DNA of 23,555 bases, taken from positions 1 to 23,555 of the forward strand of contig CAKOMI010000021.1 in the NCBI GenBank assembly GCA_934096605.1. The letters run 5' to 3'. The notes beneath the pieces are model-generated. The model saw nothing but the letters and a program-made list of their open reading frames with translations, made no database searches and was not told where the DNA came from. The position numbers were made by a program, and so were the translations under genes. This DNA is from an uncultured Bacilli bacterium. GTDB taxonomy: Bacteria; Bacillota_I; Bacilli_A; RF39; UBA660. Each line of letters begins with the position of its first letter. The stretch's first letter is position 1. Shown in pieces: positions 15,143-23,300 of this stretch.

Positions 15143-15334
15143 ATGTTAAAAGAATATCGATTAAAAAAAGGTTATACCCTAGAACAGCTAGCTGAACTAT
15201 GTGAAATCTCTTGGCGTAATTTATATCGTATCGAAAATGGTAAATTAAATCAAGCTAAATTTGAAACTATTAAAAAAATAATTAAAATACTAGAAATCAG
15301 TGATAACGACATTCTAAAATTAATAAAAGAATAA
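15143..15334 (+). CDS. Small XRE-family DNA-binding regulator
   Basis: 63 aa, nearly all one Cro/C1-type helix-turn-helix: LKEYRLKKGYTLEQLAELCEISWRNLYRIENGK, then a helical tail. There is no second domain, so it probably acts as a dimer on nearby operators. GAGGTGA (15130-15136) lies six bases before the ATG. It is divergent from the surface protein gene at 13662-15011, and the shared intergenic region holds the GTCAT-type repeats, so autoregulation plus control of that gene is likely but not shown. It has its own terminator. Confidence 0.85.
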   Translation: MLKEYRLKKGYTLEQLAELCEISWRNLYRIENGKLNQAKFETIKKIIKILEISDNDILKLIKE

Positions 15335-15339
15335 TTTAA

Positions 15340-15372
15340 AAAGGTAATAAATTTTTTGCTTTTATTACCTTT
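15340..15372. terminator. Bidirectional terminator after the XRE gene
   Basis: AAAGGTAATAAA (15340-15351) pairs perfectly with TTTATTACCTTT (15361-15372), with a 9-base loop. T-rich flanks occur in both directions, so it can serve both this gene and the convergent isomerase gene. Confidence 0.75.
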
Positions 15373-15388
15373 TAATTTTGTTAAAACA

Positions 15389-16033
15389 CTATTCAAAAGC
15401 GTCAATTATATTTTTTAAAAACAAAGCTATTTCATCATTTTCTGAATACTTAAAGAAATTTTCTTCAAAATAATCATTATGAACTATGCCATATAAAAAA
15501 TCTTTATCCATTTCTTCTAAAATACTTAAAAGTTCTCTATTGGTACATTTTTTTATTTTAACAAGATTATCTCTTTGTTTATCTTGAATTTCTTTTCTTT
15601 CACTTGGATACCCACTAGCCTCTTCAGTTTCAAAAAGTGTAGTAAATATTTCTTCTAAAATAATTTCAAATCCAACGCCAAATACTCTACCATATGGAAT
15701 CGAAACAGCATTACCTGCATTTATTTTCCTAAATAGTTCGGCATCTACTTTATCTTTTACATAGCCACAGTAAACATTAGGCATCATATTAGAAGCAATA
15801 CTAGCCCCACAACCCGTGGAACAACCAGTTATAACAAAATCTACGACCCCAGTATTTAGTAAAATACCTGTTAGTACCCCAGCACCTACATAATCAATAT
15901 TTGCTTTGCTATTTTCACTAACACCATAACAAAATATTTCATGATTATATTTTTGTGCTACTCTTTCTAAAACGCTTTTTACATATTCCACTTTCTTTTT
16001 TTGACTATTTTCTAATATTAAAGCTATTCGCAT
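15389..16033 (-). CDS. RpiB/LacA/LacB-family sugar-phosphate isomerase, long form
   Basis: 214 aa. The N-terminal 140 residues follow the RpiB/LacAB fold: MRIALILENSQ, then GVVDFVITGCSTGCGASIASN, where the first Cys of GCSTG matches the catalytic Cys of the RpiB CGTG loop, then NAGNAVSIPYGRVFGVG. Typical RpiB is about 150 aa; the extra 70 residues form a charged helical tail. The true sugar is unknown. Start: ATG at 16033 follows GGATGTGAT; an ATG at 16048 inside the upstream gene is less likely because family members start at the first strand. It follows the Mg2+ ATPase by direct overlap or near overlap, so they are co-transcribed. Confidence 0.75.
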   Translation of the reverse strand: MRIALILENSQKKKVEYVKSVLERVAQKYNHEIFCYGVSENSKANIDYVGAGVLTGILLNTGVVDFVITGCSTGCGASIASNMMPNVYCGYVKDKVDAELFRKINAGNAVSIPYGRVFGVGFEIILEEIFTTLFETEEASGYPSERKEIQDKQRDNLVKIKKCTNRELLSILEEMDKDFLYGIVHNDYFEENFFKYSENDEIALFLKNIIDAFE

Positions 16034-16038
16034 TTTTA

Positions 16039-18540
16039 TCACATCCATTCTTTATATTTTTTAATATATAATTTCTTTATAACAATAACTAGTACTGTGT
16101 AAACTAATGTTACTAATAATATAACTAAATAATAATTAATTGGTAATATCACAAAATTAAATGACTTAATATTACATAAAACAATTGGTGTTAAAATAGT
16201 GCCAACCAGTGTTACAAGTGTTCCTATAATAAGTTTATTACTAGGTCTTGATGCTAATAAGGATTTACTAGTTCGAACAAAATAAATAATAATCGTTTCA
16301 CTTATAATACATTCTATAAACCATGCTGTTTGAAAGTACTCTGGTGTTCTATAACCAAGTACAAACCAAAACATAATAAATGCAAGAATATCACATATAC
16401 TACTTGTAATACCCATTGTATTCATAAATCTTCCTAGACCATCAGCACTCCACTTACGTGGTTTACTTAAAAACTCTTTATCAACATTATCATAAGGTAT
16501 CATTATTTGAGAAAAATCAAAAAGAAAATCTTGTATAAGCATCTGTATTGGTAAAAGTGGTAAAAAAGGTAAAAATATACTAGCAATTAAAATACTAAAT
16601 ACGTCCCCAAAATCCGCACTCAAAGCCATCTTCATATATTTAATAATATTGCCGTAAACTCTTCTTCCTTCCATAACGCCATCTAAAATAACATCTAAAC
16701 TTTTTACAAGTAATATAATATCACTTTTTTCTTTGGCTATATCCGTTGCTTTAGATACTGATATACCAACATCACTAGTACTTAGTGATAAAGCATCATT
16801 TACCCCATCACCCATATACCCAACTGTATGTCCAAGACTTTGATACAACTTTACTATTCTTTCTTTTTCACTTGGATTCATTCTTGCATAAACATAGGTT
16901 TTATCCATGACTTTTTTTAATTCATCATCAGTCATTTTACTAACCATTTCCCCTGTTAAAATATTAGAGGTATCAATTTGACATAGTTCACAAATTGTTT
17001 TAGTAGCATAAACATTATCACCCGTAATTACTCTTGTTGTAACACCTAAGTCTTTTAATTTTGAAATTGTTTTATCGACATCTTTCTTAGGCGGATCTAA
17101 AAACGCCATAAGTCCTTTAAATACTAAATTAGCCTCTTTTGTTTCAGTGGTTTTCTTATAGGCTAAAGCAATCACTTGCATCCCTTTTTTCTCAAACGTT
17201 TTACTAACTTCATTAATATTATCAACAATATCTTTAGTAATTGGTTGTATTTCACCATTTAAACTATAATACTCGCAAACATTAATAACATTCTCTAAAG
17301 AACCTTTAGTTATTAAAATAGTTTCTTCATCATCTTTTAAAAGAACACTCATTAGCCTTTTCTCATAATCAAAAGGTATTTCATCTATCTTAGTATAACT
17401 ATCTTTAACCACAATTTTATTCATTTTTTCATAATCCATAATCGCGTGATCTACTAAATTTTTAACACCAGACCCATAATAACTATTTAAGTAAGATAAT
17501 TTAAAAACATCCTCATCATATCCACCTAAACAATTAACATAATTCATAAGTGTAATGTTATCCTTGGTAAGTGTCCCTGTTTTATCTGTACACAATGTAT
17601 CCATACTCCCTAAGTTCTCAATAGCATTAATATTTTTAACTAAAGTTTTTTTAGTTTCAAGCGTTCTTACCCCTTTAGATAAATTAACATTAACAATCAT
17701 TGGTAACATAGAAGGTGTAATACCTACTGCTACACTTAAAGAAAACAAAAATGCCTCTAAATAATCTTTTCTAATAAAACCATATATAATAAAAACCATT
17801 ATACTAGTAAGTAGCATATACTTAATTAAAAGAGTAGTAATATTTTGCATACCCTTATCAAAACTAGTTACTTTACTAGTACTTGCTAGATCTTTGTTCA
17901 TACCCCCTAAATAAGTATCCTTACCAATACTTGTAATTAGTAACTTACCAGACCCACTTACAACACTACTCCCTGCAAGACATACATTTTCACATTTTAT
18001 TAAGTCTTCTTCTTTATTTTTTTCAGTCGTCTTTTCAACTGGTCTACTTTCCCCTGTAAAAGGGGCCATATTTAAAAATAAATCTTTAGCATATATTAAT
18101 ATACCATCAGCAGGAATTATAGAACCAGCATTTATTATAACAATATCTCCAACACACACATGATCATTTGGAATAATTGTTTCTTTTTTATTCCTTAAAA
18201 CCATTGTCTTACTAACAATTCTTTTTTTCAATTTTTGATTAAACAAATAACTATGATAATCTTCATAAAATCTTATCATCGCACTTATAAAAGCAATACC
18301 TAAAATAATTAGAAAACTTACCACATCACTTAAGAATAAATTAATAATAGCAAGCACTATTAATATTAAAATAAACTTATCCTTAAAAGAATTAAAAAGA
18401 AACGAAAAAACAGTTTTATGTTCTTCTTGCTCTATTTTATTTAAACCATACTTTCTTTGCCTAACAAGTGCCTCACTACTAGTAAGACCATCGACAAAAC
18501 TATGGTATTTCAAAAGTATTTCTTGTGTATTTAAAGACAT
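16039..18540 (-). CDS. mgtA: Magnesium-importing P-type ATPase (MgtA/MgtB type)
   Basis: 833 aa integral membrane protein, P3B-type ATPase moving Mg2+ into the cytoplasm. Seen in order: two N-terminal membrane segments, the actuator loop with APFTGESRPVEK, a third and fourth segment with VAVGITPSMLPMIVNVNLSKG, the phosphorylation motif DKTGTLT (Asp319), the hinge MGDGVNDALSLSTSDVGI, and six C-terminal segments with FDFSQIMIPYDNVD. These blocks are characteristic of the Mg branch. Start: ATG at 18540 lies eight bases after AGGAG; a GTG at 18549 overlaps the ribosome site. It lies between the radical SAM gene and the isomerase gene. No recognisable magnesium-sensing leader fits in the 55-base gap upstream. 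Confidence 0.93.
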   Translation of the reverse strand: MSLNTQEILLKYHSFVDGLTSSEALVRQRKYGLNKIEQEEHKTVFSFLFNSFKDKFILILIVLAIINLFLSDVVSFLIILGIAFISAMIRFYEDYHSYLFNQKLKKRIVSKTMVLRNKKETIIPNDHVCVGDIVIINAGSIIPADGILIYAKDLFLNMAPFTGESRPVEKTTEKNKEEDLIKCENVCLAGSSVVSGSGKLLITSIGKDTYLGGMNKDLASTSKVTSFDKGMQNITTLLIKYMLLTSIMVFIIYGFIRKDYLEAFLFSLSVAVGITPSMLPMIVNVNLSKGVRTLETKKTLVKNINAIENLGSMDTLCTDKTGTLTKDNITLMNYVNCLGGYDEDVFKLSYLNSYYGSGVKNLVDHAIMDYEKMNKIVVKDSYTKIDEIPFDYEKRLMSVLLKDDEETILITKGSLENVINVCEYYSLNGEIQPITKDIVDNINEVSKTFEKKGMQVIALAYKKTTETKEANLVFKGLMAFLDPPKKDVDKTISKLKDLGVTTRVITGDNVYATKTICELCQIDTSNILTGEMVSKMTDDELKKVMDKTYVYARMNPSEKERIVKLYQSLGHTVGYMGDGVNDALSLSTSDVGISVSKATDIAKEKSDIILLVKSLDVILDGVMEGRRVYGNIIKYMKMALSADFGDVFSILIASIFLPFLPLLPIQMLIQDFLFDFSQIMIPYDNVDKEFLSKPRKWSADGLGRFMNTMGITSSICDILAFIMFWFVLGYRTPEYFQTAWFIECIISETIIIYFVRTSKSLLASRPSNKLIIGTLVTLVGTILTPIVLCNIKSFNFVILPINYYLVILLVTLVYTVLVIVIKKLYIKKYKEWM

Positions 18541-18568
18541 ATTTACCACTCCTATATTTTATAAAACA

Positions 18569-18597
18569 ATTATAAAACAAAATTAATAAAATGTCTT
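18569..18597 (-). promoter_or_regulatory. Possible promoter of mgtA
   Basis: On the minus strand AAGACA (18592-18597), 17 bases, TATAAT (18569-18574). The -10 is perfect but the -35 is weak and overlaps the radical SAM stop. mgtA could use this or read-through from upstream. Confidence 0.35.
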
Positions 18598-19651
18598 ATT
18601 TTTTCTGATAAAGTTTACGGCATAAAGGCTCATTTCTTGTTCCATAACCCAAAACAGAAATATCTTCTAAGTTATCATATATATTTGGTAATTTAATACC
18701 CAAAGATTTAGCTTCTAAGTCATCTATCTCTTTAAAAGCTGGACATGGTAAAACAGTTCCATCAAATTTAATATCTAATTTTTGTAGTCCTGCAGTACAT
18801 TTATGTGAATTTTCTTCCATAAGAGGAATACCAATTCTAACGTTTATATCCCATTTTTTAATGTATTCATAAATCATTCTCAAAAACTTCATTAATTCTT
18901 CATCACTAAGTTTTAATGAAGACTCATTATCACGTCCTCTTCCTTGAGGCACAAATTTTAAAATATTAATTTGGTTAATATTAATTAAAGATAAAAGACT
19001 GATTAACTCTGGTAGTTCCTTAACATTCGGCCGCATTGGTACAAAATGAATATCTACTAAAATATCTGCTAAAGAAGCATTATAAATAGAATCTAAAACA
19101 TTACACCAGTTCATATGATTTCTTCCCATTAAATAGTTATCAACCTCACTTGTATATGCTTGCATATCAAAAACTATTTTAAAAAGACCCGCTTCTTTTA
19201 ATAATTTAAAATCACTTTTACTAATAGAAGAAAAAGGTTGTAATTGTAATTTAATTAAACTATCATAATGTTTATTAATACTTTCTATTAAAAAAATATT
19301 ATCTGGCTCACTCTTTAAAACCATTTCTAAATCTTTTTGCCTTTGTATTTCTATTGTTTTTAATGTATTATCATTTACTGTCATTTTTTTAAGACCACTA
19401 GTAAACAAAACTACCCGAATATTTTTTTGTTTAGCATATAAGATCATCTTATAAATATCTTTATGTAACATTGGTTCTCCACCACTTAAAGAAAGTTCTT
19501 CTATCCCACCATTACGAGAAAAATAATCAATAACCTCTTTAAACTTATTAAAAGAAATAATATTTTGTTTATCATAACTAGAACGTGAAGAACAAAATAA
19601 ACACTTATTTGGACATCTTTCTATTATTTCAAAACATAAATCTTTAATCAT
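18596..19651 (-). CDS. Radical SAM protein with C-terminal cysteine cluster
   Basis: 351 aa. The 4Fe-4S/S-adenosylmethionine motif is CPNKCLFC (C13, C17, C20) and the SAM-binding motif is SGGEP (56-60). Near the C-terminus, KCTAGLQKLDIKFDGTVLPC and a last PLCRKLYQKK give three more cysteines, like a short SPASM/twitch region that may hold a second cluster. Such enzymes often modify peptides or proteins, but no precursor peptide gene is visible nearby, so the substrate is unknown. AGAGGTG lies six bases before the ATG. It follows the tRNA-Glu terminator and precedes mgtA by 55 bases. A co-function with Mg2+ transport is not evident. Confidence 0.85.
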   Translation of the reverse strand: MIKDLCFEIIERCPNKCLFCSSRSSYDKQNIISFNKFKEVIDYFSRNGGIEELSLSGGEPMLHKDIYKMILYAKQKNIRVVLFTSGLKKMTVNDNTLKTIEIQRQKDLEMVLKSEPDNIFLIESINKHYDSLIKLQLQPFSSISKSDFKLLKEAGLFKIVFDMQAYTSEVDNYLMGRNHMNWCNVLDSIYNASLADILVDIHFVPMRPNVKELPELISLLSLININQINILKFVPQGRGRDNESSLKLSDEELMKFLRMIYEYIKKWDINVRIGIPLMEENSHKCTAGLQKLDIKFDGTVLPCPAFKEIDDLEAKSLGIKLPNIYDNLEDISVLGYGTRNEPLCRKLYQKK

Positions 19652-19681
19652 GAGTACACCTCTTTTGTTAATATTTTACAA

Positions 19682-19705
19682 TAAAAAAAGCCCTTAATAA
19701 AGGGA
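19682..19705 (-). terminator. Terminator of the tRNA-Glu gene
   Basis: On the minus strand CCCTT (19700-19704) pairs with AAGGG (19691-19695), a 5-bp stem around a 4-base loop, followed by CTTTTTTT. It lies 15 bases past the tRNA. Confidence 0.85.
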
Positions 19706-19718
19706 TTAATACACAAAA

Positions 19719-19795
19719 TGGTGATCCGTACGAGGTTCGAACTCGTGAATGTAACCTTGAGAGGGTTATGTGTTAAGCCACTTCACCAACGGACC
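19719..19795 (-). tRNA. tRNA-Glu (anticodon CUC)
   Basis: 77 bases with encoded CCA. The acceptor stem GGTCCGT pairs with ACGGATC, with one G-U. The anticodon stem TAACC/GGTTA holds the loop CTCTCAA, so the anticodon is CUC, reading GAG. The T arm is ACGAG-TTCGAAC-CTCGT. Overall it resembles Bacillus tRNA-Glu(UUC), but the anticodon is the rarer CUC, unusual in an AT-rich genome where UUC reads both Glu codons. Confidence 0.93.
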
Positions 19796-19819
19796 ATAAA
19801 TATGCCAAAGCACTACTAC

Positions 19820-19848
19820 ATTCTAGCAAATATTTATGGGTTTAGCAA
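19820..19848 (-). promoter_or_regulatory. Sigma-A promoter of tRNA-Glu
   Basis: On the minus strand TTGCTA (19843-19848), 17 bases, TAGAAT (19820-19825). The -10 ends 25 bases before the tRNA, so the gene has its own transcript. Confidence 0.8.
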
Positions 19849-19935
19849 GAGCTTTTTTCATAGTTTCACAATAAAGAATATGATAGTAAACATTATTACA
19901 AAATAATATAATTAATCATAAATGATAGTATTTAA

Positions 19936-20562
19936 CTATCTTTTTAAAATTAACTCACTTTTTTCTATTTCTGTAATTAAAGCATTAATACTTTTATCTA
20001 ACTTTTTTCTTTCTATTAATAAATTAACTAATTCGTCTTTCATTTTTTGAAGGTCATTTTTTATAGTTATTCTTCTATTATATATTATTGTGTCATAGTA
20101 ATTAACATAAAAACTAATTAAATTATAATTAATATCGCTTTCATCTAATAAACAACACTTTAAATAATCAATGATTTTGATACTTATACTAGCATTATTA
20201 AAAACTTTATTAAAAGCTATTTCATTAAAATAACGATTAACTCTACTAAAATTACCAAATCCCAAATTTTCTAAGACATTTATCATTGTATATTTACATT
20301 TTTCTTTATCACTAATATTTATATCACTTGTTAGTAGAGTGTCCCTTGCCATAGGTTCTTGTAAATATTTATATCTTAATATATCTTTTTCGACCATTAC
20401 TTTTGTTTTACTTTCTTTACTATGATATAACACATTAATATCACAATTTAAAAATTCTTCAATAGTATAAATATTATTTTCATTTAAATATTTTATTCGT
20501 AATTTTTTATTACCTGCAATGCCTACAAATTCTTCATTTTCAAGACGTTTTTTAATATCCAT
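19936..20562 (-). CDS. Unknown helical protein
   Basis: 208 aa, soluble, Lys- and Asn-rich, no cysteine cluster or catalytic motif. Residues about 15-45 (LRIKYLNENNIYTIEEFL) have the rhythm of a helix-hairpin-helix-type motif. The last 55 residues (LQKMKDELVNLLIERKKLDKSI and on) look like a coiled coil. No family is recognised; nucleic-acid binding is only a possibility. Start: ATG at 20562 lies nine bases after GGAG; an ATG at 20577 overlaps that ribosome site. It sits immediately after the terminator of the ABC exporter operon and has no clear promoter of its own, so it may depend on read-through. Confidence 0.75.
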   Translation of the reverse strand: MDIKKRLENEEFVGIAGNKKLRIKYLNENNIYTIEEFLNCDINVLYHSKESKTKVMVEKDILRYKYLQEPMARDTLLTSDINISDKEKCKYTMINVLENLGFGNFSRVNRYFNEIAFNKVFNNASISIKIIDYLKCCLLDESDINYNLISFYVNYYDTIIYNRRITIKNDLQKMKDELVNLLIERKKLDKSINALITEIEKSELILKR

Positions 20563-20579
20563 ACATACCAACTCCATCT

Positions 20580-20610
20580 AAAAAAATATACTAACATAAA
20601 ATTAGTATAT
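20580..20610 (-). terminator. Terminator of the ABC exporter operon
   Basis: On the minus strand ATATACTAA (20602-20610) pairs perfectly with TTAGTATAT (20586-20594) around a 7-base loop, followed by a T run to 20580. Confidence 0.8.
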
Positions 20611-20616
20611 TGCAAG

Positions 20617-21936
20617 TTATTTTTTAGTTTTTAATGATTTAAACATTTTTCCCCATAGTTTAGTTGATGAGTAATTCAAAATACCAACTTTATAAATTCT
20701 TAAACCATAATAGAATGTAACAATGGTACAAATAATTGTAATTAAACTACTTATAACAATACTTAAAATATCTATTTGCCCTAGCATATATAGGGTTGGT
20801 GAAAGCATAAATGATAAAAGAGGAAAATAACTCATTATTTTAATAAATAAAGAACCATCAAACTGACTAGCCATGATAGCTAAGTAGTAACCGGCCATAA
20901 TTATTAGCATGATTGGCGTTTGAAGTTGCTGATAATCTTCCATACTAGTTGTCATTGAGGCTAAAACACCGGCTACGATAGCATAAAGCAAGAATGAGAA
21001 TAGGAATAATACTATAATCCATGGTAAGGCTCTTAATAAAGAGTCTAGGGCCCCACTTTCACTAACTATTTTTATGATATCGCCTACTTTATCACTTACG
21101 CCACTTGATACTCCACCAAATAAAGAACCATTAGTAAGGAGCATCCTAGTGCCCATAGCAATTAAACTATATAAAATGAGTAATAAGCCTTGAATTAAGA
21201 CAAAAAGGGTTGATGATAAAACTTTAGATAAGAAATGGATTTTGGGTGATACATTAGAAATAATTATTTCCATACTACGTGTCGTTTTTTCATCATTTAT
21301 TTCACTACCAATCATTTGAACAAGCATAAGAATTAAAAAGAAACATGGTAAAATCACAACCAAAATAACACCAGCCGCAATTAAATCTTTATTTTTACTA
21401 GCATCACCATCTATTTTAATAAATTCGATATTGGCCGCACTTGTAATACTTGCTATTTCTTCATATGGGATACCACTTTTCATAACAGCATAATTTTGTT
21501 TAACTGTATTAATAGCGCTTTCTAATACAGCCGTCGTTGTCGTATCCAAAGATTCATATGTTGTAATTTTAGCACTCATGTAGTTGGACGGGTCTTTGTT
21601 TAACTCGACCAAAACTTTATTATCATCTTTCTTTAAAGACCATTTTTCTTCTTCGATATTATTTGCAAGTACTTCTACTTGATAGTTTTTAGAATCACCT
21701 AAATTAGTAGCTAAACTTTCAAAAGTAGCTTTAAATAAAGTAAATGATTCTATATCATCTTTAACATAAATAGTGATGTTATCTTCAAAGTCACCACCAA
21801 AGAATGTCACTATTCGGTCAATATTACTTATAGCAATTAAAAGCACTAATAACAATATATTTACACCTTTAAACCATTTAGTTTTTATTTTTTTATCTAA
21901 ACTTTGCTTAGTTAGAAATTTTAGTTTATCCTTCAT
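20617..21936 (-). CDS. ABC-2 type permease (NatB/YhaP-like)
   Basis: 439 aa membrane subunit of an exporter. A first membrane segment at about residues 22-42 is followed by an outside loop of about 140 residues, then five or more segments from about residue 188 on. The cytoplasmic NDEKTTRSMEIIISNVSP block is typical of NatB/YhaP-type permeases. Family members export sodium or peptide-like toxic compounds; the substrate here is not known. Start: ATG at 21936 lies five bases after AGGTGA and overlaps the ATPase gene by 11 bases; an upstream GTG at 21945 lies within the ribosome site. The pair forms one transcript that ends at the terminator near 20580. Confidence 0.88.
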   Translation of the reverse strand: MKDKLKFLTKQSLDKKIKTKWFKGVNILLLVLLIAISNIDRIVTFFGGDFEDNITIYVKDDIESFTLFKATFESLATNLGDSKNYQVEVLANNIEEEKWSLKKDDNKVLVELNKDPSNYMSAKITTYESLDTTTTAVLESAINTVKQNYAVMKSGIPYEEIASITSAANIEFIKIDGDASKNKDLIAAGVILVVILPCFFLILMLVQMIGSEINDEKTTRSMEIIISNVSPKIHFLSKVLSSTLFVLIQGLLLILYSLIAMGTRMLLTNGSLFGGVSSGVSDKVGDIIKIVSESGALDSLLRALPWIIVLFLFSFLLYAIVAGVLASMTTSMEDYQQLQTPIMLIIMAGYYLAIMASQFDGSLFIKIMSYFPLLSFMLSPTLYMLGQIDILSIVISSLITIICTIVTFYYGLRIYKVGILNYSSTKLWGKMFKSLKTKK

Positions 21937-22825
21937 ATGACTCACCTACTTTACTTAAGAATATTTCATTTAATGAAGCATCTAAGACATTAAATTTAGT
22001 TATGTTCTCTCCATTTTTTACAACTTTAAAAACTTTATCTACAACACTTTCATCGGCTATTTTAACAAGGGTTTCTAAACTGTTTTGTTCAACATTTAAA
22101 ACACCTTCTATCTTTTTTAAGGCATCACAATCTATATCGCCAACTATCTGAATCGTCTTTTTTCTAAAGTCTTTTTTTATTTGTTTTAAATCACCTTCTA
22201 AAACAGACTTTCCTTTAACTAAAATAACTAATTTTTCACAGAATAATTCAACATGTTCCATACGATGGGAAGAAAAAATTATACTACTACCTTTTTCTTT
22301 AAAGTCTTTAATGGCATCCATAAACATTTCAACATTTATAGGATCTAACCCAGTAAATGGCTCATCTAATATTAATAGTTTAGGTTCGTTTATTACAGCT
22401 GAGATAAACTGAACTTTCTGTTGATTACCTTTCGATAATTCTTTTATTTTTCTATCTTTGTAATCAGTAATATGAAATCTTTCTAACCAGTAGTCAAGTC
22501 TTGTTAAAATGGTCTCTTCAGATAAACCTTTTAGTCGACCATAATAAATAATTTGTTCTTTGACAGTAAGCTTGGTAAGTAAGCTTCTTTCCTCGGTAAG
22601 AAAACCAATTTTATTGGTGACATTATAATCGATTGGTGCCCCATCTAAAGTTACACTTCCGTGGGTTGGTTCAAGTAAACCAATAATCATTCTAAATGTT
22701 GTTGTTTTACCCGCACCATTGACACCCAACAAGCCAAATATTTCCCCGTCATTTACAGTGAATGATAAATCATCAACAGCTTTTACTTTGTCATAATATT
22801 TTGTTACATGATTAACATTTAACAT
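21926..22825 (-). CDS. ABC transporter ATP-binding protein (NatA/YhaQ-like)
   Basis: 299 aa cytoplasmic ATPase of an ABC-2 exporter. Walker A is GVNGAGKTT (34-42), the ABC signature is LSKGNQQ (130-136), Walker B is LLILDEPFTGLD near 150, and the switch His lies in SSHRMEHVE. The C-terminal 80 residues form the DUF4162-type extension (residue pattern MEHVELFCEKLVIL then beta-rich) common in NatA-type proteins. AAGGAG lies before the ATG with usual spacing, and TATAAT lies about 20 bases further up with a weak -35. The permease gene overlaps its end. Confidence 0.92.
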   Translation of the reverse strand: MLNVNHVTKYYDKVKAVDDLSFTVNDGEIFGLLGVNGAGKTTTFRMIIGLLEPTHGSVTLDGAPIDYNVTNKIGFLTEERSLLTKLTVKEQIIYYGRLKGLSEETILTRLDYWLERFHITDYKDRKIKELSKGNQQKVQFISAVINEPKLLILDEPFTGLDPINVEMFMDAIKDFKEKGSSIIFSSHRMEHVELFCEKLVILVKGKSVLEGDLKQIKKDFRKKTIQIVGDIDCDALKKIEGVLNVEQNSLETLVKIADESVVDKVFKVVKNGENITKFNVLDASLNEIFLSKVGESYEG

Positions 22826-22912
22826 ATTATCAAACTCCTTCTAAAAAGATTATACTACATAAATGTAAGAAAAAGAAAAAAAGGTCATGAAATTTTATAA
22901 TAACAATTCTTT

Positions 22913-23194
22913 TTATTGTAATTTCATTATTTCCTTTTTCATTAAATTAGTTGCTTTGGCAATAGTGTCAATATCTATTTGCATGGCAAGCATATTTCTA
23001 ACAATAGCAATTTTTTCTTTTTTCTCAATCTCTCTTTTGATAGTATTTCTAATGTATCTTTCATCTTCTTCAGGTGTAAATACTTCCCAAAAGTTAGCAT
23101 CAGTATTTAACTTAGTAATTTTTTCCATATATTCATCAACCTTCCCATCATATTTAACTAGTTCTTTTAAACTATTCTTTTCTAAGTCTAACAT
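22913..23194 (-). pseudogene. C-terminal remnant of an Rpn/PD-(D/E)XK transposase-like gene, copy A
   Basis: 93 codons. The text matches only the C-terminal part of Rpn-family recombination-promoting nucleases (putative transposases of about 300 aa): ANFWEVFTPEEDERYIRNTIKRE, a Lys/Glu-rich spacer, then IAIVRNMLAMQIDIDTIAKATNL. The nuclease domain is missing, so this is most likely a broken gene even though the frame has an ATG. No strong ribosome site precedes it. The middle part is identical at DNA level to copy B, 424 bases away. Confidence 0.6.
23029..23131. repeat. Direct repeat, first copy (103 identical bases)
   Basis: This stretch is identical to 23453-23555. It covers the codons from YMEKIT to KRE of the Rpn-like remnant. 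The upstream parts of the repeats diverge on the C-terminal side. Confidence 0.9.
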
Positions 23195-23257
23195 TATTAA
23201 ATGTGTAAATATTAGAAATATTAAAGAATATCAGAAATCCATTATTACTCAAACATT

Positions 23258-23291
23258 GTTTTATCTTCTTTTATCACAAACAAGATAAAAC
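23258..23291. other. Inverted repeat between the Rpn-like copies
   Basis: GTTTTATCTT (23258-23267) and AAGATAAAAC (23282-23291) form a perfect 10-bp stem around 14 bases. There is no long T run, so a terminator is possible but not clear; it lies 10 bases past the copy B stop. Confidence 0.55.
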
Positions 23292-23300
23292 TTAAATACT

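Noticed and set aside
16039..18540. Alternative genetic code with TGA as Trp, as in mycoplasmas
   Set aside because: mgtA ends at TGA, and Trp positions in conserved motifs of gltX, mgtA and tnpA use TGG.
18541..18595. Magnesium-sensing riboswitch before mgtA
   Set aside because: Only 55 bases separate the genes, too short for an M-box, and no such pairing is visible.
19718..19906. Plus-strand frame across the tRNA
   Set aside because: It translates the tRNA antisense; the tRNA fold is unambiguous.
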